The notes under the pieces were generated by a model. The model searched no databases. It worked only from the letters and a program-made list of their open reading frames with translations, and was not told the DNA's origin. Both the position numbers and the translations under genes were made by a program. 64,000 bases of DNA from Paramecium tetraurelia (lineage: Eukaryota; Ciliophora; Oligohymenophorea; Peniculida; Parameciidae): positions 254,867 to 318,866 of the forward strand of contig NW_001799067.1 of NCBI RefSeq assembly GCF_000165425.1, written 5' to 3'. This document shows positions 1-10,790 of the stretch, piece after piece (within the stretch, counting starts at the first letter, position 1; the number at the start of each line of letters is the position of its first letter).

Positions 1-1145
1 TGGATGCTCCTCAAATACTGTTATACTTCATTGATCGTCTAAAAGATATGAATACCATGACCTCTATTAGTAAGTTCGGCTGGTTTAACTATCCAAATAG
101 ATTAATTTTGATTTTATTGAACAAAGTTTTGGAGATCCTCTTTGTTTTTGATATGATATGTTTAAGGTAAGAAATCAAAAACATTCAATCCCTGCTGTTC
201 ATAATACTTTTTCATATTGTAAAAGAGATTCTTCTTGCTACCTAAATGAGTATTATTTTAAATGTGATTATGCAATTTAGTATTAGCATTCACTTCAAAA
301 AGTCTTAAGGTTTAAGAAACCTTCTATGCTTGATCGTAGGATATGATTTTGGAATTCTTCCCTGCTTTTTTTCTCAACTTTTATATTTACAGACCCAATT
401 GATTTGGCAGTAAGTTTTAATATTAAATATCTTAGATGACTATGTTTTACTCATCATTATTATATTGCTATTAAAGGATCTCTTGATTTGATTCAGGAAT
501 CGAATCAATATACGAGTTATTCCTCAATTATTGCCAGAGGAAGTTCACTTATTCTTTTTCCTTATCAACAATAGACCACCACCATCTTCTCTTTAAAATC
601 CATTATACTAATTGCCCATTATTGCCCTTCCCTATATATGCCTTATAGGAGTTGATGGTAGGTTGAACATATAAATTATTAGATAGATTGATTGCATTGT
701 AATAGGTTCTCAAATTGGCATAGTTCAGTTGAAATTAGGGATCCTAAGAATACCTTTCGTCTTCAAAATAAATTCCATTAAATTTTTATTTTACAATTTT
801 CTTCTTCAAGGCTTTCAAAGGAAAGATGTCTGGTTGATATGAAATTTTCGGTTTTATAATCTTTTTCGGCATCTGATGCAAGGTGTTGCCAACTAGCACA
901 CACCTTTCATCTTATTCCTTTTGTATTTTTTTTTCCTTGATTTTAAAATAAATTAAGGGAGGAAGCAGAGATTCACTCGATGAGTCAGATATTAATTCAG
1001 TTTTATTAGAATTCTTAGTGCTTGAGACTACTAATCCATAACAGGAAGGAGGATATTCAAATTCAAACTTAGGCAATTTCATTTCTCTAGGTCCAATAAA
1101 ATAATGATCTGAACTAGGACTGTGAGACGTAAAACTTTTTTTCAT
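1..1145 (-). CDS. Tubulin tyrosine ligase-like (TTLL) protein, 5' part only
   Basis: Read with TAA/TAG as Gln, the minus strand is open from an ATG at 1145 to the window edge (about 381 codons), with no intron needed. About residue 165 carries YIGKGNNGQLVQ followed by a KRRWWW cluster. Later come LGSKKNLFYNMKKYYEQQG and, near the edge, IWIVKPAELTNRGHGIHIF. These are typical of the N-terminal half of the TTL domain, an ATP-grasp ligase that adds glutamate or glycine to tubulin tails. The LGSKK...FDFLP block recalls glycylase-type members, but subfamily is inference. The C-terminal catalytic half and the stop lie outside the window. An upstream in-frame ATG at 1202 is possible; 1145 is preferred because the Ser-rich N-terminus begins there. 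Confidence 0.85.
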
Positions 1146-1444
1146 TGTTTTTTTAAAGTTAAAAAATAATTCTAAATAATATATTAATCTTATAATGGGC
1201 AACTATTATTTAAATTGATTATCTCTGAATAATATCAATGTTTCATTTTATTTACAATATAACACCTATTAATTTAAACTCCATTACCGAAATATATATA
1301 TTATTTCTAGAATTAGAAATTTACAGAAACAAAATTTAATATTTTACTAATTCTTAAGATTATGTAGATTCAGAGAAAATTCTAGAATTGAATTAAAATG
1401 CAAACACAAGCGAAAAGAACATGATAATAAAAAATAATATCTAA
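1146..1444. other. Intergenic, divergent promoters of TTLL and Aha1-N genes
   Basis: About 300 bases of AT-rich DNA between two divergent start codons. One ATG near 1398 opens only nine codons before TGA. I see no coding domain or RNA fold; presumably it holds both promoters. Confidence 0.5.
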
Positions 1445-2134
1445 ATGGCCAAACCCTAAGGAGCTGGATCTATTTGGAACCCCAACAGTTGGCATTGGGA
1501 AGAAAAGAATTATACCACTATTGCAAGACAATTAATCGAATAGAAAATTAAGGCAATCAAAGTTGAATCTGGAGACATCATCTTGACCAATATAGAACTC
1601 AAGTCCATCAGTGGAGACGTACTTGTTCGTTATGACTTTAGGCTTAAGTCAACATTCGAAAAGGAAAGTAAGTACTAGTCTATGATTTCGATATTGAAGT
1701 GGAATGGAGAGGTAATTTGATTAAACTAAGTTTAAAGGCTCAAATGAAAGTGATGAAGCAGAAGGAACTTATAAGATTAAAGATCTAAATTCCTTAGATA
1801 ATGATTTTGAATTGATTCATATCAATAGCAGATCCAAAACTAAAATCTCAGACAAATGCAAGGACATGGTTAAGAGAGACATGCACATGAAGTTAAAAGA
1901 GTCTTTCAAAACTTTGATGTAAGAAATAGGTCAATTTGAATCTGACCCTGAAAAATTGTATAAATTTATTATAATATTTGTAGAAAGAAAGATCAAGAAG
2001 CCAGGAAACATGCTGAGGAGTAAATAAAATAAGCCAAAGAACAAAATGGAGAATTGAAGGAACGTATATTTTAAGAATAAAAACTTAAAGAAATGAAAAT
2101 GAAGTAAGAATTTACATAAGTTTCCTCATAATGA
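1445..2134 (+). CDS. Aha1 N-terminal-domain co-chaperone of Hsp90 (Hch1-like)
   Basis: The start gives MAKPQGAGSIWNPNSWHWEE. The NPNSWHWEEK block is the signature of the Aha1 N-terminal domain, which binds the Hsp90 middle domain and stimulates its ATPase. Three introns are needed: 1619-1641, 1712-1737 and 1958-1983 (23, 26, 26 nt). Splicing gives the expected continuation SGDAQVNIRKGKQVLVYDFD then IEVEWRGS, followed by the region leading to a conserved lysine-rich helix. The product is about 204 aa and ends in a charged Gln/Lys/Glu helix. The C-terminal AHSA1 (Bet v1-like) domain of full Aha1 is absent, so the architecture matches yeast Hch1. It converges on the next gene with only 32 nt between the stop codons. 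Confidence 0.88.
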
Positions 2135-2166
2135 TTAAAAAGTATTAAATATATATAATAGTTTAA

Positions 2167-3304
2167 TCATTTCCATCTTTATTTAACAGATGAATGTTTG
2201 TCTTAATAAACTTGTTTTTTTGCTGGTTTAATTGACATTCCTCTAATATGAGATCTACTTGAACAAGCACTAAAACTGTAATTGTTTATTCTTTTTTCTT
2301 TTTTTGTAATAAATTCTACTTCAATATTCTCCTTGTTGTGACTTTTATGATTGGTTTATGGTGAATTATTTGCTGTATGTTTACTTTATTTCTTATCTTT
2401 ATCATATTTCTAATTTTCAGATGGACGCTCTTTGTAATTGTAACTTAATTATGACTGCTTTAATTCTTCATTAAAATCTAGTTTTATTTTTGATGAATTA
2501 TCATCCTATAAAATTGCACTCTCTTAAAACTTTAATGTTTTTTATGAATGGAACATAAGTACTTCATCTAATCTAGACATGATTTAATCTTCATTAATTC
2601 TTTGTTTTGGATCCTCTTTAAGCATATCAATCACTACATTTTTGAGCAATTCTAAATATCATATTAAATTTACATGAGTAGATGCCTGTATTTATTTTAT
2701 TGATGTACTTCTGGAGATTTGACGATTGAAAGGATGTTGTATCATAGATATTAAAATCGAAAGGTGTCAATTTAGTCATTATAAATAAGCATACCAATCC
2801 TAAACTAAATATTTATGCGGCAATATTTGATTTGCATTTTCCAGATAATACTTCTGGAGCCAAATAATAATCCTGATGTTTGATATTTCCTTATCTAATT
2901 CTTTGTATGTCACTCTTTTATAAAAACAATTCTGGGTCTAACATAATATATTCAGGTAACAAGATTTCCTTAGGATGTATTTAGACTTTATTTTGATTCA
3001 TGTTTGAAAGAATTTATTTGATGGTGCCAACAATTTATGTCTCTTTAAGTGTGAATTCTTGAGTCAAAACAAATTGATGGAGTGTTATTTGATTGTAAGA
3101 GAAAAATGCTTTGATTTCATTTGGAGATCCACAGAATGTAATTTTATCAACTTCCTCAAAGGATTTTAAAATGGGAATTGAAGTTAAAGATTGCAAAAAA
3201 ACATCCTTTGCACTAATATCATATTGTAGTCTTTTTTGACAGAGATTGTCTCTTTCAATTATTTAGCCATAATTATAATCAAGCTTGCTCTAATCAGCAC
3301 CCAT
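2167..3304 (-). CDS. Protein kinase-like protein, probably catalytically dead
   Basis: Start MGADQSKLDYNYGQIIERDN; one 22-nt intron at 2652-2673; TGA at 2167-2169; about 371 aa. The kinase C-lobe is recognisable from YYLAPEVLSGKCKSNIAAQ, then FSLGLVCLFIMTKLTPF and NVVIDMLKEDPKQRINEDQI, matching the APE loop, the helix F-G region and subdomain XI. The N-lobe shows no glycine loop or VAIK lysine. The HRD position reads IHPKEILLPEYI, and no DFG precedes the APE motif. Activity is therefore unlikely, and a scaffold or regulatory role is inferred. The C-terminal ~110 residues are low-complexity and basic. Alternative: a very divergent active kinase with an unrecognised intron. Confidence 0.7.
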
Positions 3305-3354
3305 TGATTTAACGAATAAATGCAATAAAATTATTAGTATAAAATAGTTGATAA

Positions 3355-4108
3355 TCAAAACTTATTACTTTATAAAGGTTTCATTTTTCCCCCTTTGATA
3401 TGAGAACTCTTTTGCATAAGCATAGATATTTAAGGTCTTTCTAAGAATTGTGGATCTTCAATTCATGAATTATAGATCCTAAGTTTATCTATTCTCCTTT
3501 AATAGTATCTCAATACGATTCAGACATATTCCATCTCTCCCTATTGACACTCTTCCATTGTTCTAGTTTACTTTAGAAAAAGCGAAAAGAGTTCTCTGGC
3601 AAATTATATTCCCTCCAATATCCAATATCAAGCCAAAGAGTAATTAATAACCAAATGAGTTATACCCACACTTAATTTCTCCTTTATATTTATCCCAATA
3701 AAGCCTTATCTCTAGGCATTATTCATAATTCAAATTGTTATTCCAACTCCCTTAATATCTTAGCATATCCAAATTAAATAAAAACAGCTTTAGCTTTAGC
3801 TTTAGGTTTATGATCTTCCTATTTATTCAATACGATTTATACTCCATAATAGGTACCTCCATTTGAATGATATTATCTCCCTTTCAGTTTACCATATCAT
3901 TGGTCCAAAATTGTTAATAGGTTGATCCATATTTCCATATCTTGATACTTTTCAGAACTTATAGTCTCCTAACCATTCTCCTATATATAATTTACACTCT
4001 CTTCAAATAAAACTGTATTTCTAAAGTATCTATTATCAGAAGAATCACTTTCCATATTTTGATATCCCTACCCAAAGGATATTAATATGGCCAATTATTT
4101 GTTGACAT
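3355..4108 (-). pseudogene. Decayed MORN-repeat gene
   Basis: The minus strand carries pieces of MORN repeats in different frames: a start MSTNNWPYQYPLGRDIKI, then GEWLGDYKF followed by TGA, then IKIWKYGSTYQQFWTNDMVN again followed by TGA, then YYHSNGGTYYGV, and a later KYKGEIKCGYNSFGY. The frame changes several times where no GT...AG intron of Paramecium size can explain it, and TGA appears where MORN repeats usually carry W or another codon. The pieces keep their order along the strand. This is best explained as a paralogue of a MORN protein, comparable to the intact gene at 26228, decaying by substitutions and small indels. An assembly error could mimic this, but several independent lesions argue against it. 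Confidence 0.7.
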
Positions 4109-4408
4109 AGATTTTACTGAATTTTAACAAGTGTATTAATGAGAACTATTTCAAAATATTCTTAACTTTAGTTTTTCACATTTACATTTCTTATAATAAT
4201 ACTTTTTCCTGATTATACCACCTATCAAGTGTGCTTGCATGTTTATAATACATTTCAATAGTGTAATTAATTCATGTTGTATTTAATTTTCCTTTCTGTT
4301 CATTCTCAATCTTTTATTAATTTCAATTTGAATATGATCAAAACTAACGGTTTGTACTCATGTACAATTGCTTAACCCTTATTGCGGATAAATAATTTAA
4401 TAAATATA
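4109..4408. other. Intergenic, 300 nt
   Basis: AT-rich spacer between the MORN pseudogene and the divergently placed CRAL-TRIO gene. I see no conserved coding motif or structured RNA. Confidence 0.45.
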
Positions 4409-5518
4409 ATGCTTCTTAATACAGAATTTTATCTTTATTTTCCAGAGGGTATATTGTAACATTAGCTTAGGACATGAGATTTTGATAAAGTTTAAGAAGT
4501 ATGAAATTAGAAAGTTCTTTGATGGCTAAATTCAATTTACTTAAAATGAATTGCAATCAATCTAATAATTCAGGCAAAAATATTAAGTTTAAAAGGAGGA
4601 TTCCTTTATATTAAGAATGCTATATGCAACGAAATTTAAGTTTGATAAATGCTAAGAAGCTATTAAAACTTATGATGAGTGGAAATAAAACATGGATCCT
4701 AAAGTAAATCCAATGTCATAAGAATTATTGGTATCATTAGAATTCATTCTCTAGAAACAAGGAGTGATATATATGCATGGGAGAGATAATAGATATCGAC
4801 CAATTATTGTTGTTAATGCTAGAAAAGTTGCAGGAGTTAAAGAAATCGATGTCCTACTATAATCAATGACAATATTTCTTGATTACGTATTAACAAATTG
4901 CATGCTTCCCGGTCAAATTGAGAATTGGTAATTCATATCAATAATTAGGATTGTAATTATGGATTTAGGTGGACTGGGTATTATGGGGTTGCCAAAATAA
5001 GATCTTTATCGAATCATGAATTATTTATCCAGCAATTATAGATCTAGAATGCATAAATGCTATGTTATTAATTGTCATAAAGCGCTTAGTATCACCTGGG
5101 CAATGATTAAAACTTTTCTAGAAGATATAACCGTAATTAACAAGTTCATACTTTAGGTTAATAAAATTCATTTTGAGAGCTGTCCCCTTCCCTTACTTTA
5201 ATATACAAATCCTCAACAATTGGAAAAGAAATATGGAGGAGTCGCCAATGATAAATAGGATAACTTTTGGTAGTTCATATCATTATTGATAGGCCTCCAT
5301 AAGAGATAAGTCCCAATTATCAAATCGCCGTAGACAACATCAAATTGATAGATCAGCTCACATATGTTGAACTCTATAAATCGGGTAAACTAACTAAGAA
5401 TAGAATTTGCCAAGAATTAATTAAGCAACAGGACCTGTAATAAAATAACCAACAAATCAAATTAGCACAAAAGTCTGAAGATGACTTTCAATCTTGCGAA
5501 GAAGATAATGATTTATGA
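4409..5518 (+). CDS. CRAL-TRIO (Sec14-like) lipid-binding protein
   Basis: Five exons with introns 4449-4470, 4928-4948, 5133-5156 and 5270-5292 (21-24 nt) give about 339 aa. An N-terminal CRAL-TRIO-N helix region (ELQSIQQFRQKYQ...SFILRML) precedes the Sec14 lipid-binding fold: RPIIVVNARKVAG, a long helix, VIIMDLGGLGIMGLP, and a C-terminal HFESCPLPLL...KKYGG..NFWPP. The splice after ENW joins directly to IVIMDLGG, which fixes that intron. Sec14-like proteins exchange phosphatidylinositol or other hydrophobic ligands between membranes; the ligand here cannot be read from sequence. The tail ends in Gln/Glu/Asp-rich residues. The start MLLNTEFYLYFPEG is placed by the first intron, which restores the frame into the helical domain. 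Confidence 0.88.
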
Positions 5519-6688
5519 AATTTACAAACTATTCTTCTTTGCAAATATTTATTTATCAAATGAACTAACTATCTTAGAATGCTGTTGGATAAATAATTGA
5601 ACTGTTTCCAAAGTCTTAGAACTTAATTTTGAATATTTTTTTTTGTTTCCCTGATTTTATTTTAATAAGAAATTTATTTTTATTATAAATAATTTGAATT
5701 TCACCACATACTTTTAAGATAGTTTAGGATTTGAATCCGTTGGAATACAGAGTATATTGCTTTATCATCAAATAGTATTTATATTGTTTGAATCTGAATT
5801 ATTTATTCTATAAGTAAAAGGTTATTAGGATTCATAGTATTTACTTTTGATAAATAGATAGAATATATAATTAATTGTGGATTTTGGATGACTTTTATTT
5901 GGAAAAGAACGAATTTAAAATGGATAATTCCTTAAAATTTTTCAGAAAATACCATGTAAAATATCTTGGTTGTACAATAAACTTTTGTGGAAGCCTAAAG
6001 CTTTTAAAAAATTAAAAGACAATCTTATTATGTTTAAAATGATGAAAACTATCAATGAACAACATTACTTTATTTAATATTAGTGAAAAAAAGAATAAGA
6101 ATTATTAAAAAGATGTAATCCAAGAAATACCTTAACTAATTGTAGATGTCTAAGGACTGTTGGATAAATTTTAGATAGTTAAAGATTAGAAGAGGGTAAT
6201 TATAATTCACTAATATAAGGATAGTATAGAATAATCCAAACTTTTATTTTAGTAGTTCTATTTATTTTATTATCTCATTAGTAATTTAATGCCTGAAATC
6301 AATTAATCCTTGAAATATCAAAATTGAAAGTACATCCTTCTTTAAGTAACATTACTAAACCATTTATGTGAATATTACTAACAATTAAGTGAGACTATTT
6401 AATGGTATCATTAGTGATTCTTGTTATTGACTCATTTTTTATTATGATCTAAGATGTATTGATGTATTTTCTAAAAGAAACGACAGCATTTATAGAGCAA
6501 TTAGTAATTATTGACAAATAGAGATCAAAACTTATTGAACCGTCATCAGGAGATAGAGAAAAGCATAGGATTATAGCTCAATTGATTGGTAGTAAACTAA
6601 TAACAATGATGTGGCTGTTAGTATTGATTCATTTGTGTAATATATTTATTCTAGTTCATCTATCCGTTTTAATTAATTATAATTAATT
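5519..6688. other. Poorly coding region, possible gene remnant at 6420-6690
   Basis: About 1.2 kb without a gene I can support. Many frames are open only because TGA is rare in AT-rich DNA. From about 6060 one plus frame continues to 6690 with three internal TGA codons. Its last part (6420-6690) reads like a membrane protein with two hydrophobic helices around a hydrophilic stretch containing IEPSSGDREKHRIIAQLIG. This could be the end of a degenerate gene, but no family is recognised and chance cannot be excluded. Confidence 0.35.
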
Positions 6689-9244
6689 ATGAAATTAATA
6701 ATCTTGATTCTTATATGCACTACTGCTTTTGGTGCGATATTTGAATAGGGATATGTGTCATCGAGCGCAATTCCAGCCCATAAAATATACAGACAAGTAT
6801 TTGAATATTGATTAAGCAAGGATATAAAATTTAATAATAATTTTGCAGAAATTCCAAAAATCGTTTTGAGTGTGATTGGTTACAACTCTAACTACAATAG
6901 TTTAGACTTCTTTTCAAGAGTAACTGACATTACAAATGAGGGTATTATACTTGTATTATGAATAAAGGTTTTTAATTGTAAGTTATAAGCGATTCTGAAA
7001 TCAATGAAATTAGATTTAACTACTTAGCAACAGAACATAAGGATGTTTAAACGATATGCAATAATATTGAAGTTTAAAAGGATTCAATAGACATCAAATT
7101 TAATACTGCATATGATGAATAACCATAAGTAGCAGCTTTTTTGACAGGAATTCACAGAAAAAACTAAGATGATATCATCTTGGAGATAAAATCAATTGAC
7201 AAGAACTCAGTTCATTTAACTACACAATCCAAAGCAGAAAGCTCTCTTGGTTTATGCTTACTCATAGCACCTTCGGATGTATTTAGCAGAAAAGAATTAC
7301 CAATCATGTAAATATCCCAAGGGTTACCAAATACTTGTTTTTATGGAATTTCTTCTTTATCTGGAGTAACAGATAACGGAATTTAATTGAGTTTAAATTA
7401 ATAACAAGTTGAAAACTCATTCGAAATTGGGTTGACCTTGGTGGAAATCAATCCAAATTACATAACCAAATAAGAAGGGGAAGGTGATAATAATACAGTA
7501 TCCTTCGATGATTTAGTCAATAAGCTTAGTCCAGAAGAGCAATAAGTAAATACTGATATTTTTGAGACAGGGAGCAACACTAGTATGAATGGTATATAAA
7601 TAACCTAAGAAGAACTAGATTCAGGATCTCAGATAAACTCTATTTCTTTCATCTATCCAGAACAATAGAAATAATTGTATATTGAAGATGAAGAACAAAA
7701 TCTCTCATCAGCTCAAGAGGATGGCTAAGAAATCATGACAATCAGTGAGTCATGGTTGTAACATGACTTATCAGTTGTAGATTCTTCTGAAGACTAATCT
7801 GAAGTTTCTCTTGACAACACTAGCACTTAAGCTTAAATCAATGAAGGATAACAATTCTTAACTAATTTGATTAAACCACAAGATTATAACACAAACTCAA
7901 TTGAATAGGAAGACTTTTAATCATTTAATCGTTAACCCGAGAACATTGCTATTGTTGATAGTACTTAATCAATTATAGATGAAAACTATAATAGAAATAA
8001 TTAAGAATTTGAATCTGAAAACTCTATTTCTATGGATTCCTCAATGTCATATGATGTTGAAAACAAAATCGAAGATTAGATTGAGGAATAAATTGATTCT
8101 TCATAATAATAAACTGTTGTTGAAGATCTACAAGAGTAGATTGTGGAAATGCAATAGGAAATGTAAAATTTGTAACAAAATTCTGAAAGCAATTCATCAT
8201 CCGAATTGGATCCATTCAAAATTATTGAACAACAACAGTTTATAGTTGAATAATAAAAATAATTGGTTGAATAACAATAATAAATCATTCAATAATATTA
8301 AAGATTATTTGAAGAGTAAGTTAAGATGTTATCTGATAAACAACCAGATAATTAATTGAATGAATAAGGAGACTAGGAATTAAAAGTGGAAAGCAATGAA
8401 GACACAAAATAAGAGCAAATAGAAAATAATCCAACTTAAAGTGAAAATGCCAAGCAAAATCAAGAAACTAATTAAGTTGAATAAAAATAGGAAGAATCTT
8501 AAAATGAAGAATAATTGTCATAAAATACTTAAGATCAAAAGTATGTGTTGTAGGATATTCCAAAACTCAGTTTAGAAGATAAAAATGACTTAGAAAAAGA
8601 TTTAGAATCATTTGACAGACTCAAATAGAGAAAAGATTAAATTGATGAATAAAAAGCTACCAAAATATTAAAAGAAATAACTAAAAATTTATAAAATGAT
8701 GACAAATTAGAAGAAAAATTTAATTAATTAGAAGATGGCCTTAGCGATGTCTTATAAATGAAATAATCCAATGTTGTTGAATCTAATTAAAATAATGAGT
8801 TTACCAATACTGCTTCGAATAAGAGAGTTGAATTTAGCAATGTCTAAAATAAACTTCCAAGTAATTCCATTTAATTATTATTCTTTAGCCTCTGAACTTT
8901 AAGATGTGAGTAATTAAGTTGAAAACATAAGTTTATAAGAAATCAGTGAAGCGATATTCCCATAAGAATATGAAATGGAATAGGCATATTTTGATTGGAC
9001 AATGAATTAAGGTTTCATTAAAAATAGAAATGAGTAATCAAACAATTAAGAACTTATCTAATAATCAATTATGCCAAACTAATAAAGCCAAGAAGAATTA
9101 TAAAAGCAAATTGAAGAATTCTTAGAATTAGATAACAATGATTCACATCTGAGCGATCCACTTTTTGACGATTTTCATTCATTCTTTTCTGTTAATTAAT
9201 AAGTTAAAAACAATTTAAGGAAGAGAAAAGTATTAAATGTTTGA
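6689..9244 (+). CDS. Secreted H-type lectin-domain protein with long Gln-rich tail
   Basis: Start MKLIILILICTTAFG is a clear signal peptide. Introns 6797-6820, 6942-6967 and 8861-8888 give about 825 aa. Residues ~36-110 resemble the H-type lectin domain: FNNNFAEIPKIVLSVIGY, then VTDITNEGFQLQVIS and further beta strands, the fold of discoidin-I C-terminal and snail agglutinin sugar-binding domains. The rest (~600 residues) is rich in Gln, Glu, Asn and Ser, with coiled-coil-like blocks such as IIEQQQFIVEQQKQLVEQQQ. Much of this Gln is written TAA/TAG. Secretion or surface display is inferred from the signal peptide; no membrane anchor is seen. The ligand is unknown. Confidence 0.75.
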
Positions 9245-9945
9245 ATGATTTCATTATAATAAAAAAATATGATAAAACTATTTCTTTAATCAATGTATTT
9301 TAGATAATTTAATAATATAATAAATCTAGGTTACCCTAAATGGACTATTTATTATATTCTTAAAATTTTAATTAATAAATTTTCTTAAACAATTACCATC
9401 CCAATTTAAATTTGCTTCTAATATATATTTAAAAGATGAGGCATTATTGAAACATAAAATAATGAACACCTTAATGCATCAAAATTGTGATGATAATATT
9501 CTCAAAAATTATTTTATAGAATTTTGATAATATTTAAAGGCTCCATTTTAATATGAATTTTTTGTAATATAAATATTCCATTCTACCTAAAATTTATGAT
9601 TATTTTACTTAGTTATTAACAGCTATTAGAATTATGAATTTTAACAAATGTATGTTAGATGAATTGGATATATCTTTTTTGATTGGCTCTATATGTAAGT
9701 GATCTATACAATTATAAGAATGTTATGCAATAATATTTTGGACAAAAAAATATATAATAATAGAATTTTCATAAATCAAGTAAAATAAATGGAATTATAA
9801 TTTAGGTACTTAATAATTCAAAGTTTCTCAAATTATTTTATTATAAAAATTAAAATTCGTATACTTTAATAAATTAATGAATGCACACATAGTTGAATTA
9901 ATATAGATATATCATTTTGAATAAATAATTGAATTTGTAGTGATC
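9245..9945. other. Intergenic, very AT-rich
   Basis: About 700 bases of almost pure A/T sequence between the lectin gene and a convergent minus-strand remnant. I find no domain, repeat array or RNA gene in it. Confidence 0.45.
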
Positions 9946-10560
9946 TCATAATTTAAAATACGCCTCTGCTTTGATCAAATTCGTACGTTCAGTTATTTCA
10001 TTCCCATTTCTATTATAGATTCGAAAGCTTGATATATATTAATTCGGAAAGGTGAGTTTTAATATCCCTGAAGCAACAGTTGAATCGTATATGACTTGCT
10101 CTTGATCATTATAAGATATATAAACAATGAGACTATAACGTCTGTTACCTCTATCCCATAACCATATAGTAAAAGTATTTAATTCATAAACTTATCTCAA
10201 GCTTATTATGATAGAGTTATCAATGTAACAGTAGGTAAAGCCAGTGCTAGTAGTGACCAAATAAATTTAATCCCTAAATAAGATTCCGTTTTTCTGACCA
10301 CCATCTAAGAAATTAGTTTATATCGTTTCTAGGAATGGCCCATTCGAATACGATAGAACATTTTAATAATTGCCACGTATGATTGATCTGATTTTGGATT
10401 TCTGACAACAGTTTCCTAAAATGATTAACAACAAGTTAAGGAAAAGTATTTTATTTAAAACTTAATTAGTATTTAGCATAAAAATTAAGAATCTATATCA
10501 ACATAAACCAATTTGAATTTCCATTAATTAATAATTATTCTAATTTAATAGTAACATCAT
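9946..10560 (-). pseudogene. Fragment of an F5/8 type C (discoidin-like) domain gene
   Basis: The 3' part reads cleanly on the minus strand to a TGA at 9946-9948: DGGQKNGILFRDQIYLV, then VYELNTFTIWLWDRGNRRYS, and FPNQYISSFRIYNRNGNEI ending in IKAEAYFKL. The LWD..NR.Y core and the RIYN strand resemble the discoidin-like fold seen at the C-terminus of BTBD9-type proteins and of a large Paramecium family. Upstream, a 31-nt candidate intron (10342-10372) could join a helical stretch (FRKLLSEIQNQINHTWQLLK), but the usual long N-terminal half of that family does not fit before the divergent gene at 10791. In-frame TGA codons appear above about 10580. Either a truncated gene or a pseudogene; the 5' boundary is approximate. 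Confidence 0.55.
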
Positions 10561-10790
10561 CTTTTACATCAATAAATTCATTTCTATGAATTAAAATCAC
10601 GATTCAAACAAATGTTTTAAAGGAAATCAATCATAAAAACTTCAAGTAATTCTAAAAAACTCAAAAATTTAAAGAAATATTATTAATAGAAGCCATAATT
10701 AGTTTAAAGCATATTATTATCTAATTTAAATTGAAAACTAAGTTTTACAAATACATAAATAAATTATTTAATTAAGCAATTTCTATTAAA

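Noticed and set aside
5880-6240. Small plus-strand gene near 5889 (open for about 56 codons)
   Set aside because: All three plus frames are open over this AT-rich stretch and none shows a domain, a plausible intron set or protein-like composition throughout.
8076-8288. Cys-rich and Tyr-rich minus-strand ORF within the lectin gene
   Set aside because: It is the complement of CAA/TAA Gln codons, which reads as Cys/Tyr/Leu runs; no start context or homology.
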